A DNA stretch of 64,000 bases from Trema orientale (Eukaryota; Streptophyta; Magnoliopsida; Rosales; Cannabaceae). Shown here in pieces: positions 34,862-47,693 of this stretch. The DNA lies in assembly GCA_002914845.1 (NCBI GenBank), contig JXTC01000001.1, positions 2,070,173-2,134,172 on the forward strand, read 5' to 3'. The position numbers were made by a program, and so were the translations under genes. How positions within the stretch are numbered: position 1 is the first letter of the stretch; the number at the start of each line of letters is the position of its first letter. The notes beneath the pieces are model-generated. The model saw nothing but the letters and a program-made list of their open reading frames with translations. It ran no database searches and was not told the origin of the DNA.

Positions 34862-35221
34862 ATATATATATATGTCTGTACAATACACATACACACAAAT
34901 GTCAAATGTAAACCATGATACCACCTCTTTTTTTTTGGCCAAGTTGGATAAAGGGGCAAAGACTGAGGACCACACTAAATTCAACCGTGATGCCTATATA
35001 CTAATTACTAAATAACTAGGTTGGTAAATGATGTAGGGTTAATAATGATCAAAGATATGTGTTTAAACTTTGGTTAGAAGCCAAAGGTTTTGGCATTAAT
35101 TTATGGTCGGCTAACCCTTTTGAATTTGGGAGGGAAATTGGCACTGTTTTTTCACTTGTTAACTTTTAATAGCCCACCCTGATTCCTATCCTATGGTGGG
35201 CTGGCTAGCGCACTAAACTTC

Positions 35222-35272
<51 letters not shown>

Positions 35273-38200
35273 TTTTAAGTTTCTTTCTCTTTCTATCTCA
35301 GGTGTATCTAAAAATCTCCTTTTTCTCCACTAATTGGTTTTTTGAAGGCTTCAACCAATGTCTTCTTGTTGTGCTTTATTGGTAAACTTTGGTGGGGATT
35401 AGTGTCATCCACTATTAAATGGAAATTTTTTTGTTCCCTCTCTATTTAGCTTAGAAATTAATCATGAATAATTAGTCAATTCTTGTGGGGTTTTTATGGC
35501 AAAGCTATATTGGTGGGGCGGTTTTGCATAGTGAATAGTCCCTTCCTTTAGGATGTTTCGGAAATAATTGTTATGATGTTCAGTTTGAATCCTAATCAAT
35601 GTGAACAGCACAAGCTTGTAACTAAAGCAAATATTTTGCAAAAGTAGAATCTATTTTGATTTGTAGTATTAAGATGTCCGGTCACAATTATTACTATCTA
35701 TTTATTAATTTTTTTTATTCTTTTATATTTGACATGACAACAATATTGTGGGAAAATAGAATATTAGTGAAGAGAAAAGGGCAAAAAAATTGGGAGAGGA
35801 ATGTTAAGAGACAATACACCAATCTAAGAGAGATGCGGCAAATAGTTTGAGTTCAATTCTAAGATTTTTTTTTTCAAAAGAGAAAGTAAAAGGTTAAAAC
35901 AAGCTGAAGAACTAGCTAGTGATTAGATATATAATATAAAGTGTAATACAATGTTTTATCATCACAAACGACATTAAGTAATGTGAAAATTATTGGTCAC
36001 TACTTATAATGTAAATGTCATATTGGTACCACTAGTATTAATTCACCAATATATATAATATTAGAATTATATCTGACACCTCAATTTAGCACAATATATA
36101 TATGTATATGTCTATATATATGTTTGGTGATACGACAATTGATAATGTTGCTCCTCAATGCCACACTGGTCAAAACAAACAAGTTGGCTTAATTTCCTCA
36201 ATTTTACTGGTATGATAATGGCATTTTCTATCTTTTGTTTTCCAAGCTTATCTTTCTCAAGGCATTTTCATAAACTCGTGACAATTGGTAGAAAGTACGT
36301 GTTTATGTTGTTAAATCAGGATAAAAACAAATAGGACCCCAGCTGGGTGCTTTTTGATGTCTTTTTGGTTTATTTAATTAATAAAAATTTATTTATTTTT
36401 CTTCTTCTATAAATGGATTGGTGATTAAGTTAAGTATGTTAGGAGAATCTTATTGGCCTAACTAATCAAGAAATAAAGCAAAATATTATGTGATTCTCAT
36501 CAAGCCACATCCGGCATTTTATATCACTTAATATTTCTTCTTCTCAACAGTAAGTTTATTCATAAATAAGCATAGTAACTCAATATTTTTTCGCTAGTTC
36601 AATTCTACTTTCATTTTCCCTCACATAAATTCATTCTAGTTTTAAGCCACAGTTTAACTTGTACATAGTTTGTTGCGACGAGTAGTATATAAATCGAGCC
36701 AAAACTAAATCCAATAAGTTCCAAATGGTCAAAATTCATGACCTTGGTTAAGACTAGTTTTTGATAAGTTGAACTTTGGTAGCTATAATTGTTTATTTTT
36801 AGCTCATGTTACGCTTGTATGCATCATATTACTCAATCATGAGGAATTTTTCTTCCTTATTTTTCCCCCAGTCTCAATAAAGATCATATTACCATGATAA
36901 TTACCATAGAGAGCTACATATATAAATATATATACAAATAACTATTCATATATAATAATTGATCAACCTTTAAGCCAATAATTGATCAGCCAAGAAAAAG
37001 TTCTTCCGAGTGAAATCCACATGCATGTTATGCCTCCAAAAGACCAAGAAATGCCCATGAAACAAAGCAAATGCTATATATTCAATGTATGCTCATTACT
37101 TATATATATATATATATATATGTATATTGTAACTTTGATGCTTTATTTTTTTCTTTTTTGTTTTTCCCCTGATAAGTTGTAACTTTGATACTCTAGTCAC
37201 TATAAAAAGGAGCCAATCCATGATCCCATACGTAGTTTAACAATTTAAAATTGAAAAAAAAAAATAGAGATCAAGAACTTAAATAATATTGATTAGACGT
37301 TCAGCTCCCTAATTCCTCCCCCATAATTGGATGCAATTTTTCTCACAAGTTGTGGCTAGTATCAATGCAAAGCACGTAAATTAAGTGGTTTGATTCTTGA
37401 ACCATCCTAATATAGCTACTAAACTGTACTTTAAGATCGAGGATGAAAAAAATAAAAGAAAAAGAAGAATCTCTGAAATGATATAATAAGCTAAATAATT
37501 AAACTTAAATATTCATGGTCTACTTGGCAAAATAATGTCACAAGCAAACTAATAAGGTATAGCAAGGCCTTATATGTCTTTAATTTGACATTAGTGGGAT
37601 ATGTACACTAATTAAAGTTTAATACCTAATATGGTTTATTCTCTTCGAATCACAAGAAAGGGTTGTGGATTATTGCGCTTTAAATCATGGGAAAGTTTTA
37701 TCCCCACAACTGTCTAATCAAACTTTGAGCTTAATATTAAAAACATAAAAAAACATGCTATGGACCCCAAAGTATAAAAGGGTTATGATCAAAGGAGTGG
37801 AGGATGTGACCCACCTTGATTCTGTCTCTTATATATATGTATATAGTACTAATTGCTTGATATGGAGTTAAGGAGTGGAAGAATAATCAATTATGATTCT
37901 CATAATAAAGCGATCAAATATTTTTTTTTTTCATTTCCCTATAATCAACCATATTCACTGTGTGGAACTGTTTTCCTCCGGCTTTCAAGAGATTTAATCT
38001 TTGCATTCTGATAGCGCAAAAAACCAAAAAATAAAAATAAAAATTTCGTATTTGATTTGTTTTATGTATATGAATTTATATTAGTATTTATTATGTGGGT
38101 AATGTTTTTTTGTTTTTTTTCTAATACCGACACGTCTCTATCAAAAAGATACATGATTTGCGCACAATGATACTTGATGGGATATAAAGTGTTATTGTGT

Positions 38201-39540
38201 ATGTTAAAAAAGGAAAAGAAAAATTAAAATTAAAAGACTTAAAAAGCTCTCATTTGATCGAACTTATATTAAATAGGGAAGCCTTGCAATCATCATGGGA
38301 AGAGGAACCCCCAAAAGCTTTCCATGTAAACAAAGTCCACATGAACAAAAAAGCATATGCAAAATACACTGTACAGGATTCTTAAAGAAATTAAGCACTA
38401 TACCCTTTGTGCAATTTATATGGATATTTTCAATCAACATATGCAGTCATGTGTATATATAAGACTATAAGTTGTACTAATATATCAAGTGAACCACTAA
38501 GTAGAACTCATCAGAAAAGGCTTGGATAAATATATGTAGCCTAATATACTTTGTCACACAAAAAGCAACCACTAAATGATTAATATATATATACATATAT
38601 AATTATGTGTTTATACAAACATATAAAATATCTATAGATACAAGGTGGTGTGTGGTATTTCGGAAGAAGAAGACATTTTGTTTCTTTCTGGATTAGTACC
38701 ATTACTTTATGCCAATCTACCATTGATAAAAAAGAATATGTATTATTATATATATTTCTCCTAGATTGCTTCTTGTACCATAATTTTTTAATATTCAACT
38801 TAATTAATTAATTTGGAAATATTCATTTTGCTTTCTTACAACAAAAAGCTCTTTCTGAAAGCTGATATAAACGACAAAAGGAAGAGAAAGGCTAATAAAG
38901 AAATCTTTCTAGTTATACAAAATTAACTTCTTCTTTTTTTGTTACTTTTTCAATTTTAGTTTTCTCTTATAAATACTTCTAAAGGGTTATTCTAAACTGG
39001 TCTAACTTCCCAGCGAAGTTAGTACTTTCAGCTTTAGACTTTCTATTGCGCCTTCTGACGGAAGACATGACCATCTTTCCATTATTAATATTAATATTTT
39101 GTTGAGCATTAAACATATAAAATTATTCATGTATGAGTGCTTGAAACTTTATTTAAGTACTTCCTAAGTGACCAGATGCTTTAATTTCTCCTTTCTCTCA
39201 CGTTCCCACTTAATTTCAATATGATTAGATTTGGTTTTGTTATTATATCCATAGTACAAAACACAGCTTAAAATAATAAGAGTAGCATTTTATTGGATCG
39301 TCCCCATAATGCTTTTGGTTAAAATATGTGTCTTTATAACTTATAAATCAAAGTAAAAACCAAAGATTGTCAACTAAAGCAAACAAATTAGTGTACTTTT
39401 AATGGATTTAATTAGTATTAATATGTGCACGCGAGTCTCGGTTTTCAATGGATATAATTATGGAAATATATACATATATTTACTGCTTTTCTTGTTTTAA
39501 TTACACATGCATATTTAGGAGTAGGAAACTAGCTAGACTT
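34862..39540. other. AT-rich intergenic spacer
   Basis: No gene, RNA gene or clear transposon was recognised on either strand. Notable simple repeats are (TTA)n/(TTTA)n at 35223-35275 and TA tracts near 36090-36120, 36920-36960 and 37102-37122. A short direct repeat TTGTAACTTTGAT occurs at about 37126 and 37177. Confidence 0.5.
35223..35275. repeat. (TTA)n-(TTTA)n microsatellite
   Basis: About a dozen TTA units followed by several TTTA units. Confidence 0.95.
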
Positions 39541-39925
39541 AAAAAAAAAAAAAAAAAAACCCTTACTTAGTCACAATTTGTGACTAAAGGTGAAATATAT
39601 TCATGACTAAAAAAATATTATTATCATTATGTTGCAATTAAAAAGTTTGTGAACAAAATATTTTAGTCACTAAAAATGTAATTTATTGTGACTATGTATA
39701 CTTCTAATTAAACACAAACAATCTCATTACTATGGATGAAAGTTTATGAAAATATATTAATCTCATTACTATGAAGTATGGATGAAAGTTTATGACCGAA
39801 AATATATTAGTAACAAACTAATTACTAGTTTTTAATCACAATAAATTTTTAGTTGTGTCTAAATCTTGATTCTAATCATAAAAAATATTTATTTGTTACT
39901 AAATTGTGACATTTTCTTGGTATAA
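39541..39925. mobile_element. Decayed CACTA-like MITE
   Basis: A poly-A start is followed by alternating TTAGTCACAA and TTGTGACTAAA motifs in both orientations and ends near TTGTGACATTTTCTTGG. It shares these motifs and overall layout with 53110-53470. It also holds a short tandem duplication (TCTCATTACTATG...GATGAAAGTTTATGA twice at 39721-39795). The ends are eroded, so boundaries are approximate. Confidence 0.5.
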
Positions 39926-40424
39926 TTATATATAGAGCGTGCCCTTTCTTATTTTTTTTGTCCTTTTTCTAAAAGAAATTTTCAAAAATAATAGATAGAA
40001 AGATAGCAAACGAGGGAGATTTTTGGTCTCAGTGCATGCCACTTCATCATGAATTAGTTGTACGTTGCATTCCAACTATAGAGAATTTCTTTCCCCCCCT
40101 GTAATCATTACGGCATATATAGGATAGGGTACATAACATACTAATAAGAAATGGGATTCCTCCAGCAACAAAAAAAAAAAATAAATAAAGAAATGGGATT
40201 TGCCGGCTATGCCTATATATATATATATTTATTTATTTATATGAGCATTTACTTTTCATAAAGTCAAAGGACAAATTAATCTTGAAGATTACTTTACATT
40301 AATAATAATAAAACTTTATTAGTAATTAATTACTAATAAACCTTCTACATATACATGGTGATATTTGATAATTTTAACTAACATGGAGTGATGATCACAT
40401 TGGCTTTAGGTGGCTGACTACGGA

Positions 40425-40464
<40 letters not shown>

Positions 40465-41647
40465 ATGAAGTTAATTAGAAAAAGCAGAAGAATATTGAAT
40501 AATTTTAGGCCACACAAAAACTGAACCGAAAAGCTGATTTAATAATTAATCATTGGGTGGGTTAAACATAAAATTACCATTCTTTATGAATTTATTTATG
40601 CTTAAATGATGAGATTACCGTGTTTTACGACCCCATATGTCATGTTAATTATTAATTTTGAATTAGCATAATGTATTAATTACCATGACAATAACAAGCA
40701 GAATTACCGCACATCCTATGTGTTGACTATTGACTAATGATATAAGTCGGGAAGATGATCTAAGTATATATGTTGGTAAAGTGAATTGCAAAAGATAATA
40801 TAAGTGGGCAAGGTTAGACTTTGTTAATTGGAAAGCCAACAATATTAAATGGAATTAGATATGTTACATGATAAAGATGTTAATGAAGCTTCAACGAGCT
40901 AGCATTTTGTAGTGTATAGTCATCATTACATTTCATGTGGGCAATTCACATAAGATATGCAATTTATGATGACCAATGAAGATAGGCACCAAAAAAGAAG
41001 TTTCTAAAAATATTAAGTGTTCATTGCACCCTGCAAGTGGGGATTAAGCCTTCTAAATGTTATTGAATGCAATAATCAAACGATAACAATGCTATTTAGG
41101 TAAAGTTGGCATAAATAATAATTGGTCACTATCTGCTTCCGATTTGACATGCCACACAAGAGAGAGAATTTTGGGAGTGATTATCTCTTCTAATTATATT
41201 TTATACTCTCAATATGAAGTACTTAATACCCCTTAATGTTGTTGTAATTAGAATTGTCACTAACTAGAATGCAAGCGCGTGAAGTACATCCTCCTCTTAA
41301 TGGAACAAGATTGATAAGCATGCTTCAATTTATCGCTGTTGACAGTTAGTCCATATTTATCAGGAGTCAAAAGTAGATACAGGAGCAGCTCTATTTAGCG
41401 GGCAAAAGAGAGCTAGTTTGGAGGTTAATCCCTTTAAACAAAGACATGCATTAGCAATGGCACGCGCTACATAGTAGCGTATGATCCGCCATCTCATTTA
41501 AGATTTAAAATAGTTGTTGGAGGCCCACATAAGTAGGTCTTGGTCTGAGGGAGTCCGCGTGCCTAAGGAAGCCCAAACCATTGGCTCGTTTGGGCTTTCC
41601 AACTTGTTGTCATGGGCCCCATCTCAATCTTAATTGCATGGCCCCTC

Positions 41648-41678
<31 letters not shown>

Positions 41679-42160
41679 CCCTTCATTTTGGAAGTTCGAA
41701 CTGAATATAGGACACTAGACTAATAGGCTAGGTTAGACTCTAGTTACAGTTCCCATTTGGGAGGTACAAAAGAATGTTACTAATTATGGCAACAACTTTT
41801 TGATCTTAATTGCCTACTATTTTTGTTTTGCACTAAATATAATCTACCTGTCTTGGCCTCTTCCCTCTGTGTTGGAGATAGGTCTACAGTCCGTGTACCA
41901 CCCTATATTTTGTATTAATATTTCACGTTTATGATCTTAATCAAACTTTATGCTTTCGGCTGCTCTTTTCGTAATAATAACTCATCATAATGTGATTTTA
42001 TATTTTCTTTTCTTTATCTCTTATTCCTTTTTAACTTGGTTTTTTAATTTGCAGTTCCATTTTTTTTAATAAAAATGTTTTAAGGATTAAGTAGTTTCGG
42101 TTTTTTTCTTTTCTTTTTTTTTTTTAATGCGAATTAAAAAAACGTATTATGGAGTAACTT
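39926..42160. other. AT-rich spacer with TA and CT microsatellites
   Basis: No gene was seen. It contains (TA)n at 40429-40462 and (CT)n at 41653-41679. The block 41500-41640 is less AT-rich (GGCCCACATAAG, GCCCAAACC, GGGCCCC) but has no frame or terminal repeats that I recognise. Confidence 0.45.
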
Positions 42161-42173
42161 GCTTGATTTGGAG

Positions 42174-42770
42174 AATTTACATTTAAGGGTCTACTAAATC
42201 CTTGTGATGAAAAATGCGATTCACTCATTAATGTTTTCAAAACTAACCTCCATTGTCATTTAACACATATAAAATTATTTGGATACCCAATGTTTTCAAC
42301 AAACTTTAAACTACTTTAGCTATCACCACCGGTCTCGATCCCAACCCTGACCTCGGCAACGGCGACGGCGACGACACCTCCTTTCGACTAGGATCGAAAA
42401 ATTTCGACCGTAGTTGAACTTGTTCGGCCGCCTCTCCCGATTATATCGATTCTTTTTCAACCAGTTGCCGAAAAATTTCAATCAGGGTCGAAGCCACCAG
42501 TCGAAATTTTCGATTGGCGTTTGACTGTAGTCGAACAATTTCGACCCCAGTCGAACATGGTCAATCGTCTTTCCAGCGCTGCCTCTGTCACTTTTGATTT
42601 TTTCAACTTGGTCGAAAATTTTCAACTATGGTCGAGTCATGGGTAATTTTAGAACTCAGAAATATTCATTAAATGACATGGCAATAAAAGTCTTACTTTT
42701 ATAAATGATTTATAAGTTGTCTCTTTTTTCATCACATGTATTAAAAGAGGGTCAAAATTGATAATCCCCC
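42174..42770. mobile_element. MULE-like long-TIR element with GC-rich core
   Basis: The outer 100-odd bases at each end pair imperfectly, sharing GTGATGAAAAA and TCATTTAA blocks in inverted orientation. Direct repeats gcttgatttggag (42161-42173) and gcttgattttggag (42771-42784) flank it, probably the target duplication with a 1-nt indel. The core at 42320-42640 is GC-rich and full of GTCGAAA/TTTCGAC palindromes, unlike its surroundings. No intact frame was seen. A captured gene fragment (Pack-MULE type) is possible. Confidence 0.6.
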
Positions 42771-42853
42771 GCTTGATTTTGGAGTTATTGGTAGTCCAAT
42801 TATAATCGTATAATATATAATGTTGTATAAAGTTCTCTAAGAGCTTCTCCAAT

Positions 42854-43140
42854 CAGGGACAAAGCCAATAATTTTATCTAGTAAAAGGTAGAATTATATT
42901 TTATCTATTTTGTGGGTGCTATTATATAATTTTTAAATTTTTTAACGAGGACTTTGCATGTAATTTAAGCTAAAATATTATAAATATACACAATAATTTT
43001 CAATTTTTTTTAAAGGGGCTTTGCATGTAATTTAAGCTAAAATACTATATATATACATATATTTTCTATCCTTTTAAAGGTAAATATAAGAGTGAGTGGG
43101 AGCTTAAGCCCCCATATATTAGTAAGTGGCTCTGTCCCTC
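42854..43140. mobile_element. hAT-type MITE
   Basis: A 287-bp element with ends CAGGGACAAAGCCA and reversed GAGGGACAGAGCCA. It is flanked by the 8-bp near-duplicate tctccaat (42846-42853) and tctccaac (43141-43148). Inside is an imperfect tandem duplication of about 65 bp (GACTTTGCATGTAATTTAAG and GGCTTTGCATGTAATTTAAG at 42950 and 43017). Non-coding. Confidence 0.8.
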
Positions 43141-43148
43141 TCTCCAAC

Positions 43149-43935
43149 ACATGTTAATATGGAGTGCAAAAATGAGGATGATATTAAGATTGAAGTCCAA
43201 CCCGACGACACTTTTAAACAGCAAATTGTCATTGACACAAAAAAAGAACAATATCACACTAATAATAGTATGGTATTGTTCAATCACGTCAAATCTTTTT
43301 CTTTTAATTTTTTTAATTCGCAAAAAAGTCCCATAAATTAAATTATAGTTTTCTATTTTTGACCCCTACTATATAGTTTTGAACAAAATTAATTACTTTT
43401 TGCTACCAAAAATAAGAATATTCTTTATGTGTTTCATATTTTTATTATTATTTCATGGTTAATTTTATATGGAGTAAAATTAATATGTAAATAGTACGAA
43501 ATATCAATTACAATGTAAAAATATCAAACATTTATATCGACATTAATTAAATTACATAATATTAAAATTAAATTTGAATACTAACATAATAATACATATA
43601 TATATGTATGTAAATAATGTAATAATGTTACATAAAATGGACCAACAATTTAGTATTCTGGTATATCGATTCCAGATCCTCCAATATTGTCGAAATATTG
43701 GCGAAAAGTATTAGTAGCCAAAAGAAGGCCCTTTGTTGTTGTTGTTGTTATTATTGAGCTCTTTTTGTATAATTATTATTTATTTAGCTTGAAAATAGTC
43801 ACGTACGTTTGGATCGTCAATAGATATCCATTTGTTCCTACCTGTCCAAGTTGGTCTTTTTTAATATCTCTATAACTTATTAATTATCTTCTTTGAGGCT
43901 ATTCAAGACAGATGATTTTTATGTTTGTTTTTAAT
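43149..43935. other. AT-rich spacer
   Basis: No recognisable gene or terminal-repeat element. Small open frames here are low-complexity. Confidence 0.45.
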
Positions 43936-44355
43936 TTAGCTTTTTTTCATCCCAACGGGTTGTTCAGATGACGGACCACCAAAACCGTCATCATTGGGAT
44001 TGAGAGAAAATGATGACAGCCCAAACGATGCTAATATGGGAGATTCAGGAATGAGATTATCTGACTGTGACGAGTCATAGTTCACACTCTGGCTTCGAGC
44101 AACTGGTCTTGTAGTGGGGACATTATCTTTAAATTTTTCAAAACTATATTCCAAACATAATTAAATTCGAAGCCTTTTATGAACTTTAGATATTATATAA
44201 TAATTCCTTTGCTCGATATAACTATAAATTATTGTGAATGCAAGGTTAAATATTTCGACTGATAGTAATAAAAAGAAAAATAAGTTTAATAAATACTCAC
44301 AATATCTTCATCTGAAGCACCACTTAGATTCATATTCTCTAGTTTCAGATACCTT
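43936..44355 (-). pseudogene. PIF/Harbinger ORF1-type (NAM-associated/SANT-like) remnant
   Basis: Minus-strand fragments of the plant protein type carrying a NAM-associated C-terminal region, commonly annotated near Harbinger transposases. An upstream exon (about 44355-44303) encodes NMNLSGASDEDI and ends at a GTGAGT donor. The downstream frame (44154-43936) encodes FEKFKDNVPTTRPV, then PESPILASFGLSSFSLN, then EQPVGMKK. It then shifts frame in a run of seven A; one fewer A would continue as KKAKLK, the usual C-terminal motif. The DNA-binding N-terminal half is missing. It probably belonged to the same Harbinger element as the transposase fragment at 45 kb. Confidence 0.65.
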
Positions 44356-44984
44356 CAATTTCCTTGCTTTAGTAATTATCTATAGTCTGAATTTGAGACT
44401 GCACTGATCCTTTGTTTCAATACTCCCTATGTTAGTTTTTTATTTTATTCTACCTTTCCCCTCTATGAAACTAAAATTAATTTGAAGACTGGTACCTACC
44501 TATAATAGGGTCTTGAGAAATATCTAATTAAACTTGATATAGGAGCACATCTTCATTAACAGTGCAACCTGAAGATCAGAAATACGTTAAAAAAAATAAG
44601 AATTCATGATAAGGAATATATTCTTATTAGTTTTAAACTTTTTCCAATAAGTTCAGCTTTATACTTCCTCCAATATATACATCTGGATAAGAAAATTTGG
44701 ACTTGGTGAATAGTTGATAAGATAAGAAATATATTCTTAATAGTCTTATCATCTTTACACTTTCTCCAATAAGTCTAGATAAGAAAATCTGGACTACTAA
44801 AATTAAATTATTGGAAGCAAATTGGATTTTCAACCTTATAAGATAAGTTCCTTGATTTGCTATAAATAGTATATTATATTATGATATGACTCACAATCGT
44901 TAATTATTATTTAAAAATAAATCTTCTCATTTTGTCTACCTTCTAAAAAACTGGCAACCAACAAAATAAGTTCTTTTCTTCAGT
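44356..44984. other. Spacer between Harbinger remnants, with an imperfect duplication
   Basis: No gene. The sequences 44613-44702 and 44724-44795 are partial copies of each other, sharing GAAATATATTCTTA, TTTCTCCAATAAGT and GATAAGAAAATCTGGAC. Confidence 0.5.
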
Positions 44985-45301
44985 TTGAAAATGAATTTCA
45001 ATATTAGAGGTCTATCTTATTTATCATATTCTACTTCAACTTCAGATGATGATGATGATTTATTAGTGATGAATAATATCGTAGCGATTAATGTAATGAT
45101 CAATGCATCTAAAGAAGCAATATATTATGCGATCGCTAATAACAACATGATCTCTGCTAACTATTTCAATCAACAAAACAACCAACTCATGGTGGCTCGA
45201 TTCCTAGTCATGTAGTGATTTATCGCAACCAAGAAATCATGGATCACTATTTGTTCAATGACTATTTTGCCGGGAACCCATACTATAGTGATGTCATGTA
45301 A
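44985..45301 (+). pseudogene. PIF/Harbinger transposase N-terminal fragment, copy 1
   Basis: A frame from 44985 has a Ser/Asp-rich start (STSTSDDDDDLL) and runs to a stop at 45213-45215. One nucleotide out of frame, the text continues as HGGSIPSHVVIYRNQ then DHYLFNDYFAGNPYYSDVM, matching the GGS-x-PGR...R-DR...LF-DYF...NP-Y...M(F)RRR region of plant HARBI1/ALP1-like transposases. It ends at TAA (45299-45301) right where FRRR-RM should follow. The catalytic DDE part is absent. Frameshift plus truncation mean no function. Confidence 0.7.
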
Positions 45302-46280
45302 ACTTGCAATTAATTTTACAGCGTTATATGCATGTAAACTTGATATTTTTTCCGGTAATTATAATTTTAGCGTAAACTTGTATGATCAAGCTAATTATGG
45401 ATGAAAATCGAACCGCATGTGACGAGTTATAACAATATCCGACCATTACTTACTCTTTCAAATTATCAAAATTTTCATGAACGCATATACAATTTATTTC
45501 TTGATTAGGTTCTCTTATTATCACACGTAGACATATGCATTTCATTTTTAGAAATGGTGGTTCGTAGTCACCAAATAAGAACATGGCAGTCTCCAGAACT
45601 TGTGAATTGTATTTGCTATAATATCAAGGTCCCTTAGCCTTCATAGTCCCTTATCATATTCTACTTCAACTTCAGATGACGATGATGATTTATTAGTGAT
45701 GAATAATATCGTAGTGATTAATATAATGATTAATGCATCTAAAGAAGCAATATATCATGCGATCACTAATAACAACATGATCTCTGCTAACTATTTCAAT
45801 CAACAAAACAACCAACCCATGGTGGCTCGATTTCTAGTCATGTAAGGATTTATCACGACCGAGAAATCATGGATCACTATTTGTTCAATGACTATTTTGC
45901 CGAGAATCCATACTATAGTGATGCCATGTAAACTTGCAATTAATTTTACAGTGTTACATGCATGTAAACTTAATATTTTTTCTGGTAATTATAATTTTAG
46001 CGTAAATTCGTATGATCAACCTAATTATGGATGAAAATCGAACTGCATATGACGAGTTATAACAATATCCGACCATTACGTACTCCTTCAAATTATCAAA
46101 ATTTTCATGAACGCATATACAATTTGTTTCTTAATTAGGTTCTTTTATTATCACACGTAGATATATGCATTTCATTTTTAGAAATGGTGGTTCCTAGTCA
46201 CCAAATAAGAACATGGCAGTCTCCAGAACTTGTGAATTGTATTTGCTATAATATCAAGATCCCTTAGCCTTCATAGTGGC
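45021..46280. repeat. 630-bp tandem duplication
   Basis: Two head-to-tail copies, 45021-45650 and 45651-46280, start at the same TTATCATATTCTACTTC and end at CTTAGCCTTCATAGT. By eye about 35 differences separate them (roughly 94% identity), nearly all substitutions. Each contains the truncated transposase fragment. Confidence 0.92.
45651..45931 (+). pseudogene. PIF/Harbinger transposase fragment, copy 2
   Basis: Second copy within the 630-bp duplication. It has the same Ser/Asp-rich segment, the same frameshift, HGGSISSHVRIYHDRE then DHYLFNDYFAENPYYSDAM, and the same TAA. Because the frameshift and truncation are shared, they happened before the duplication. Confidence 0.7.
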
Positions 46281-47648
46281 TTAGAAAATTTTGGAAGCAT
46301 CTTTCATGAATGGGACATGTATTAAGGTCCAACTAAATGATCAAAAAATGGCCTAATTCTTAATCCGGAACACACACAAGAAAATGATCCAACTAGTTGA
46401 TCATAAATGCAAGGGAGTCTCAGTCAATAACAGTATGAATAATATTTATATATATAAAATGTGTAACACATCTAATACGTATGCGTGTCTATCATTCGAA
46501 CACATACGTTCGTATATTTAATTAATTTTGTCCTTCACATTCTTCTTCTTCTTCTTCCTCGTCTTTTTTTTTTTCAATTATTATTACTTTTAATGCGATT
46601 GGATAGCTATATTTACGAAAGGTTATTCTAGAGAAAGCTTGTTTATCCGCTTTCTTCATCCTCTTTATAATTTCAACCTCTCTAGATTACTACTCTGTTG
46701 GAGATAAAGTCTTCGTAGGAATATTTCTTCTTTATTTTGTTGCTGTTTTTATTTAAATAATCATTATATTTGTGTGAAAGCCCTAAATCCTATATGAGAT
46801 ATGTTTTGGGAAGAACATGAGTATTTAAGTAGTTCATCAGCTTAAAAGTACATTCAAACTAGTATTTTTGAGTAAAGTCCAGGTGTATTACAAAAATACT
46901 TGTTCTTTCCCATTTGATTCTAATTATCTGTGTGAGTTTTGTTAGTTTATTTTTGTCATTTTTTTGTGTTATATTTTCGTAGTTTTCTTGTAAAATTAAT
47001 TGAAACCTATGAGTTCTAAATCTAGAAGAATTTATTTATCAACGAATGTTACCAATCTTTGAAAAACAATTCATAACCATTGTATTAATCAGATTAATTA
47101 GTTAAAAAACACTAGTGGAGGGTGAATAGAACTACGTGCATGTTATGTCTATATATTTTTATGTATCGAGCATAATCTCTTTTCCTCCCTGGTCTTTAAT
47201 AGTCCATTGATTTGATCGATTGTTTATTATTATGGGTATTTGTTGAAGTCAGTATCTAATTAAATGAATTTATTGTTTAAACTAAAAAAAGAAAGGCCAA
47301 CTTTATTATTATTTTCCCCATATTTAGATGCCAAAATATCAATCAATTATCTCCTTGTTGATATTTGGCAGAGGAATATATGATGTAATGATCTTCTATA
47401 TCTATAATTTTTCTCTTATGTAGAAGACGATATCTACACAAAGATGTGTCTTTTATGACGCTTGTTGCATTAAATTTTGGAAGGAAGCCTTGAGAAGCAA
47501 CGAAATGCTTTTGATTTTCAAAAATTTTAAGATAGAGGCCAATTTGGTATTTTCTCGAATTTTTCCTAGGGTATAAGCATTTTCTTAATAGGCGATCTTT
47601 CCTTGGAACAATTTCATGAGCTTTTTTCTTCTTCTACTTTTTTAGTTA

Positions 47649-47693
<45 letters not shown>

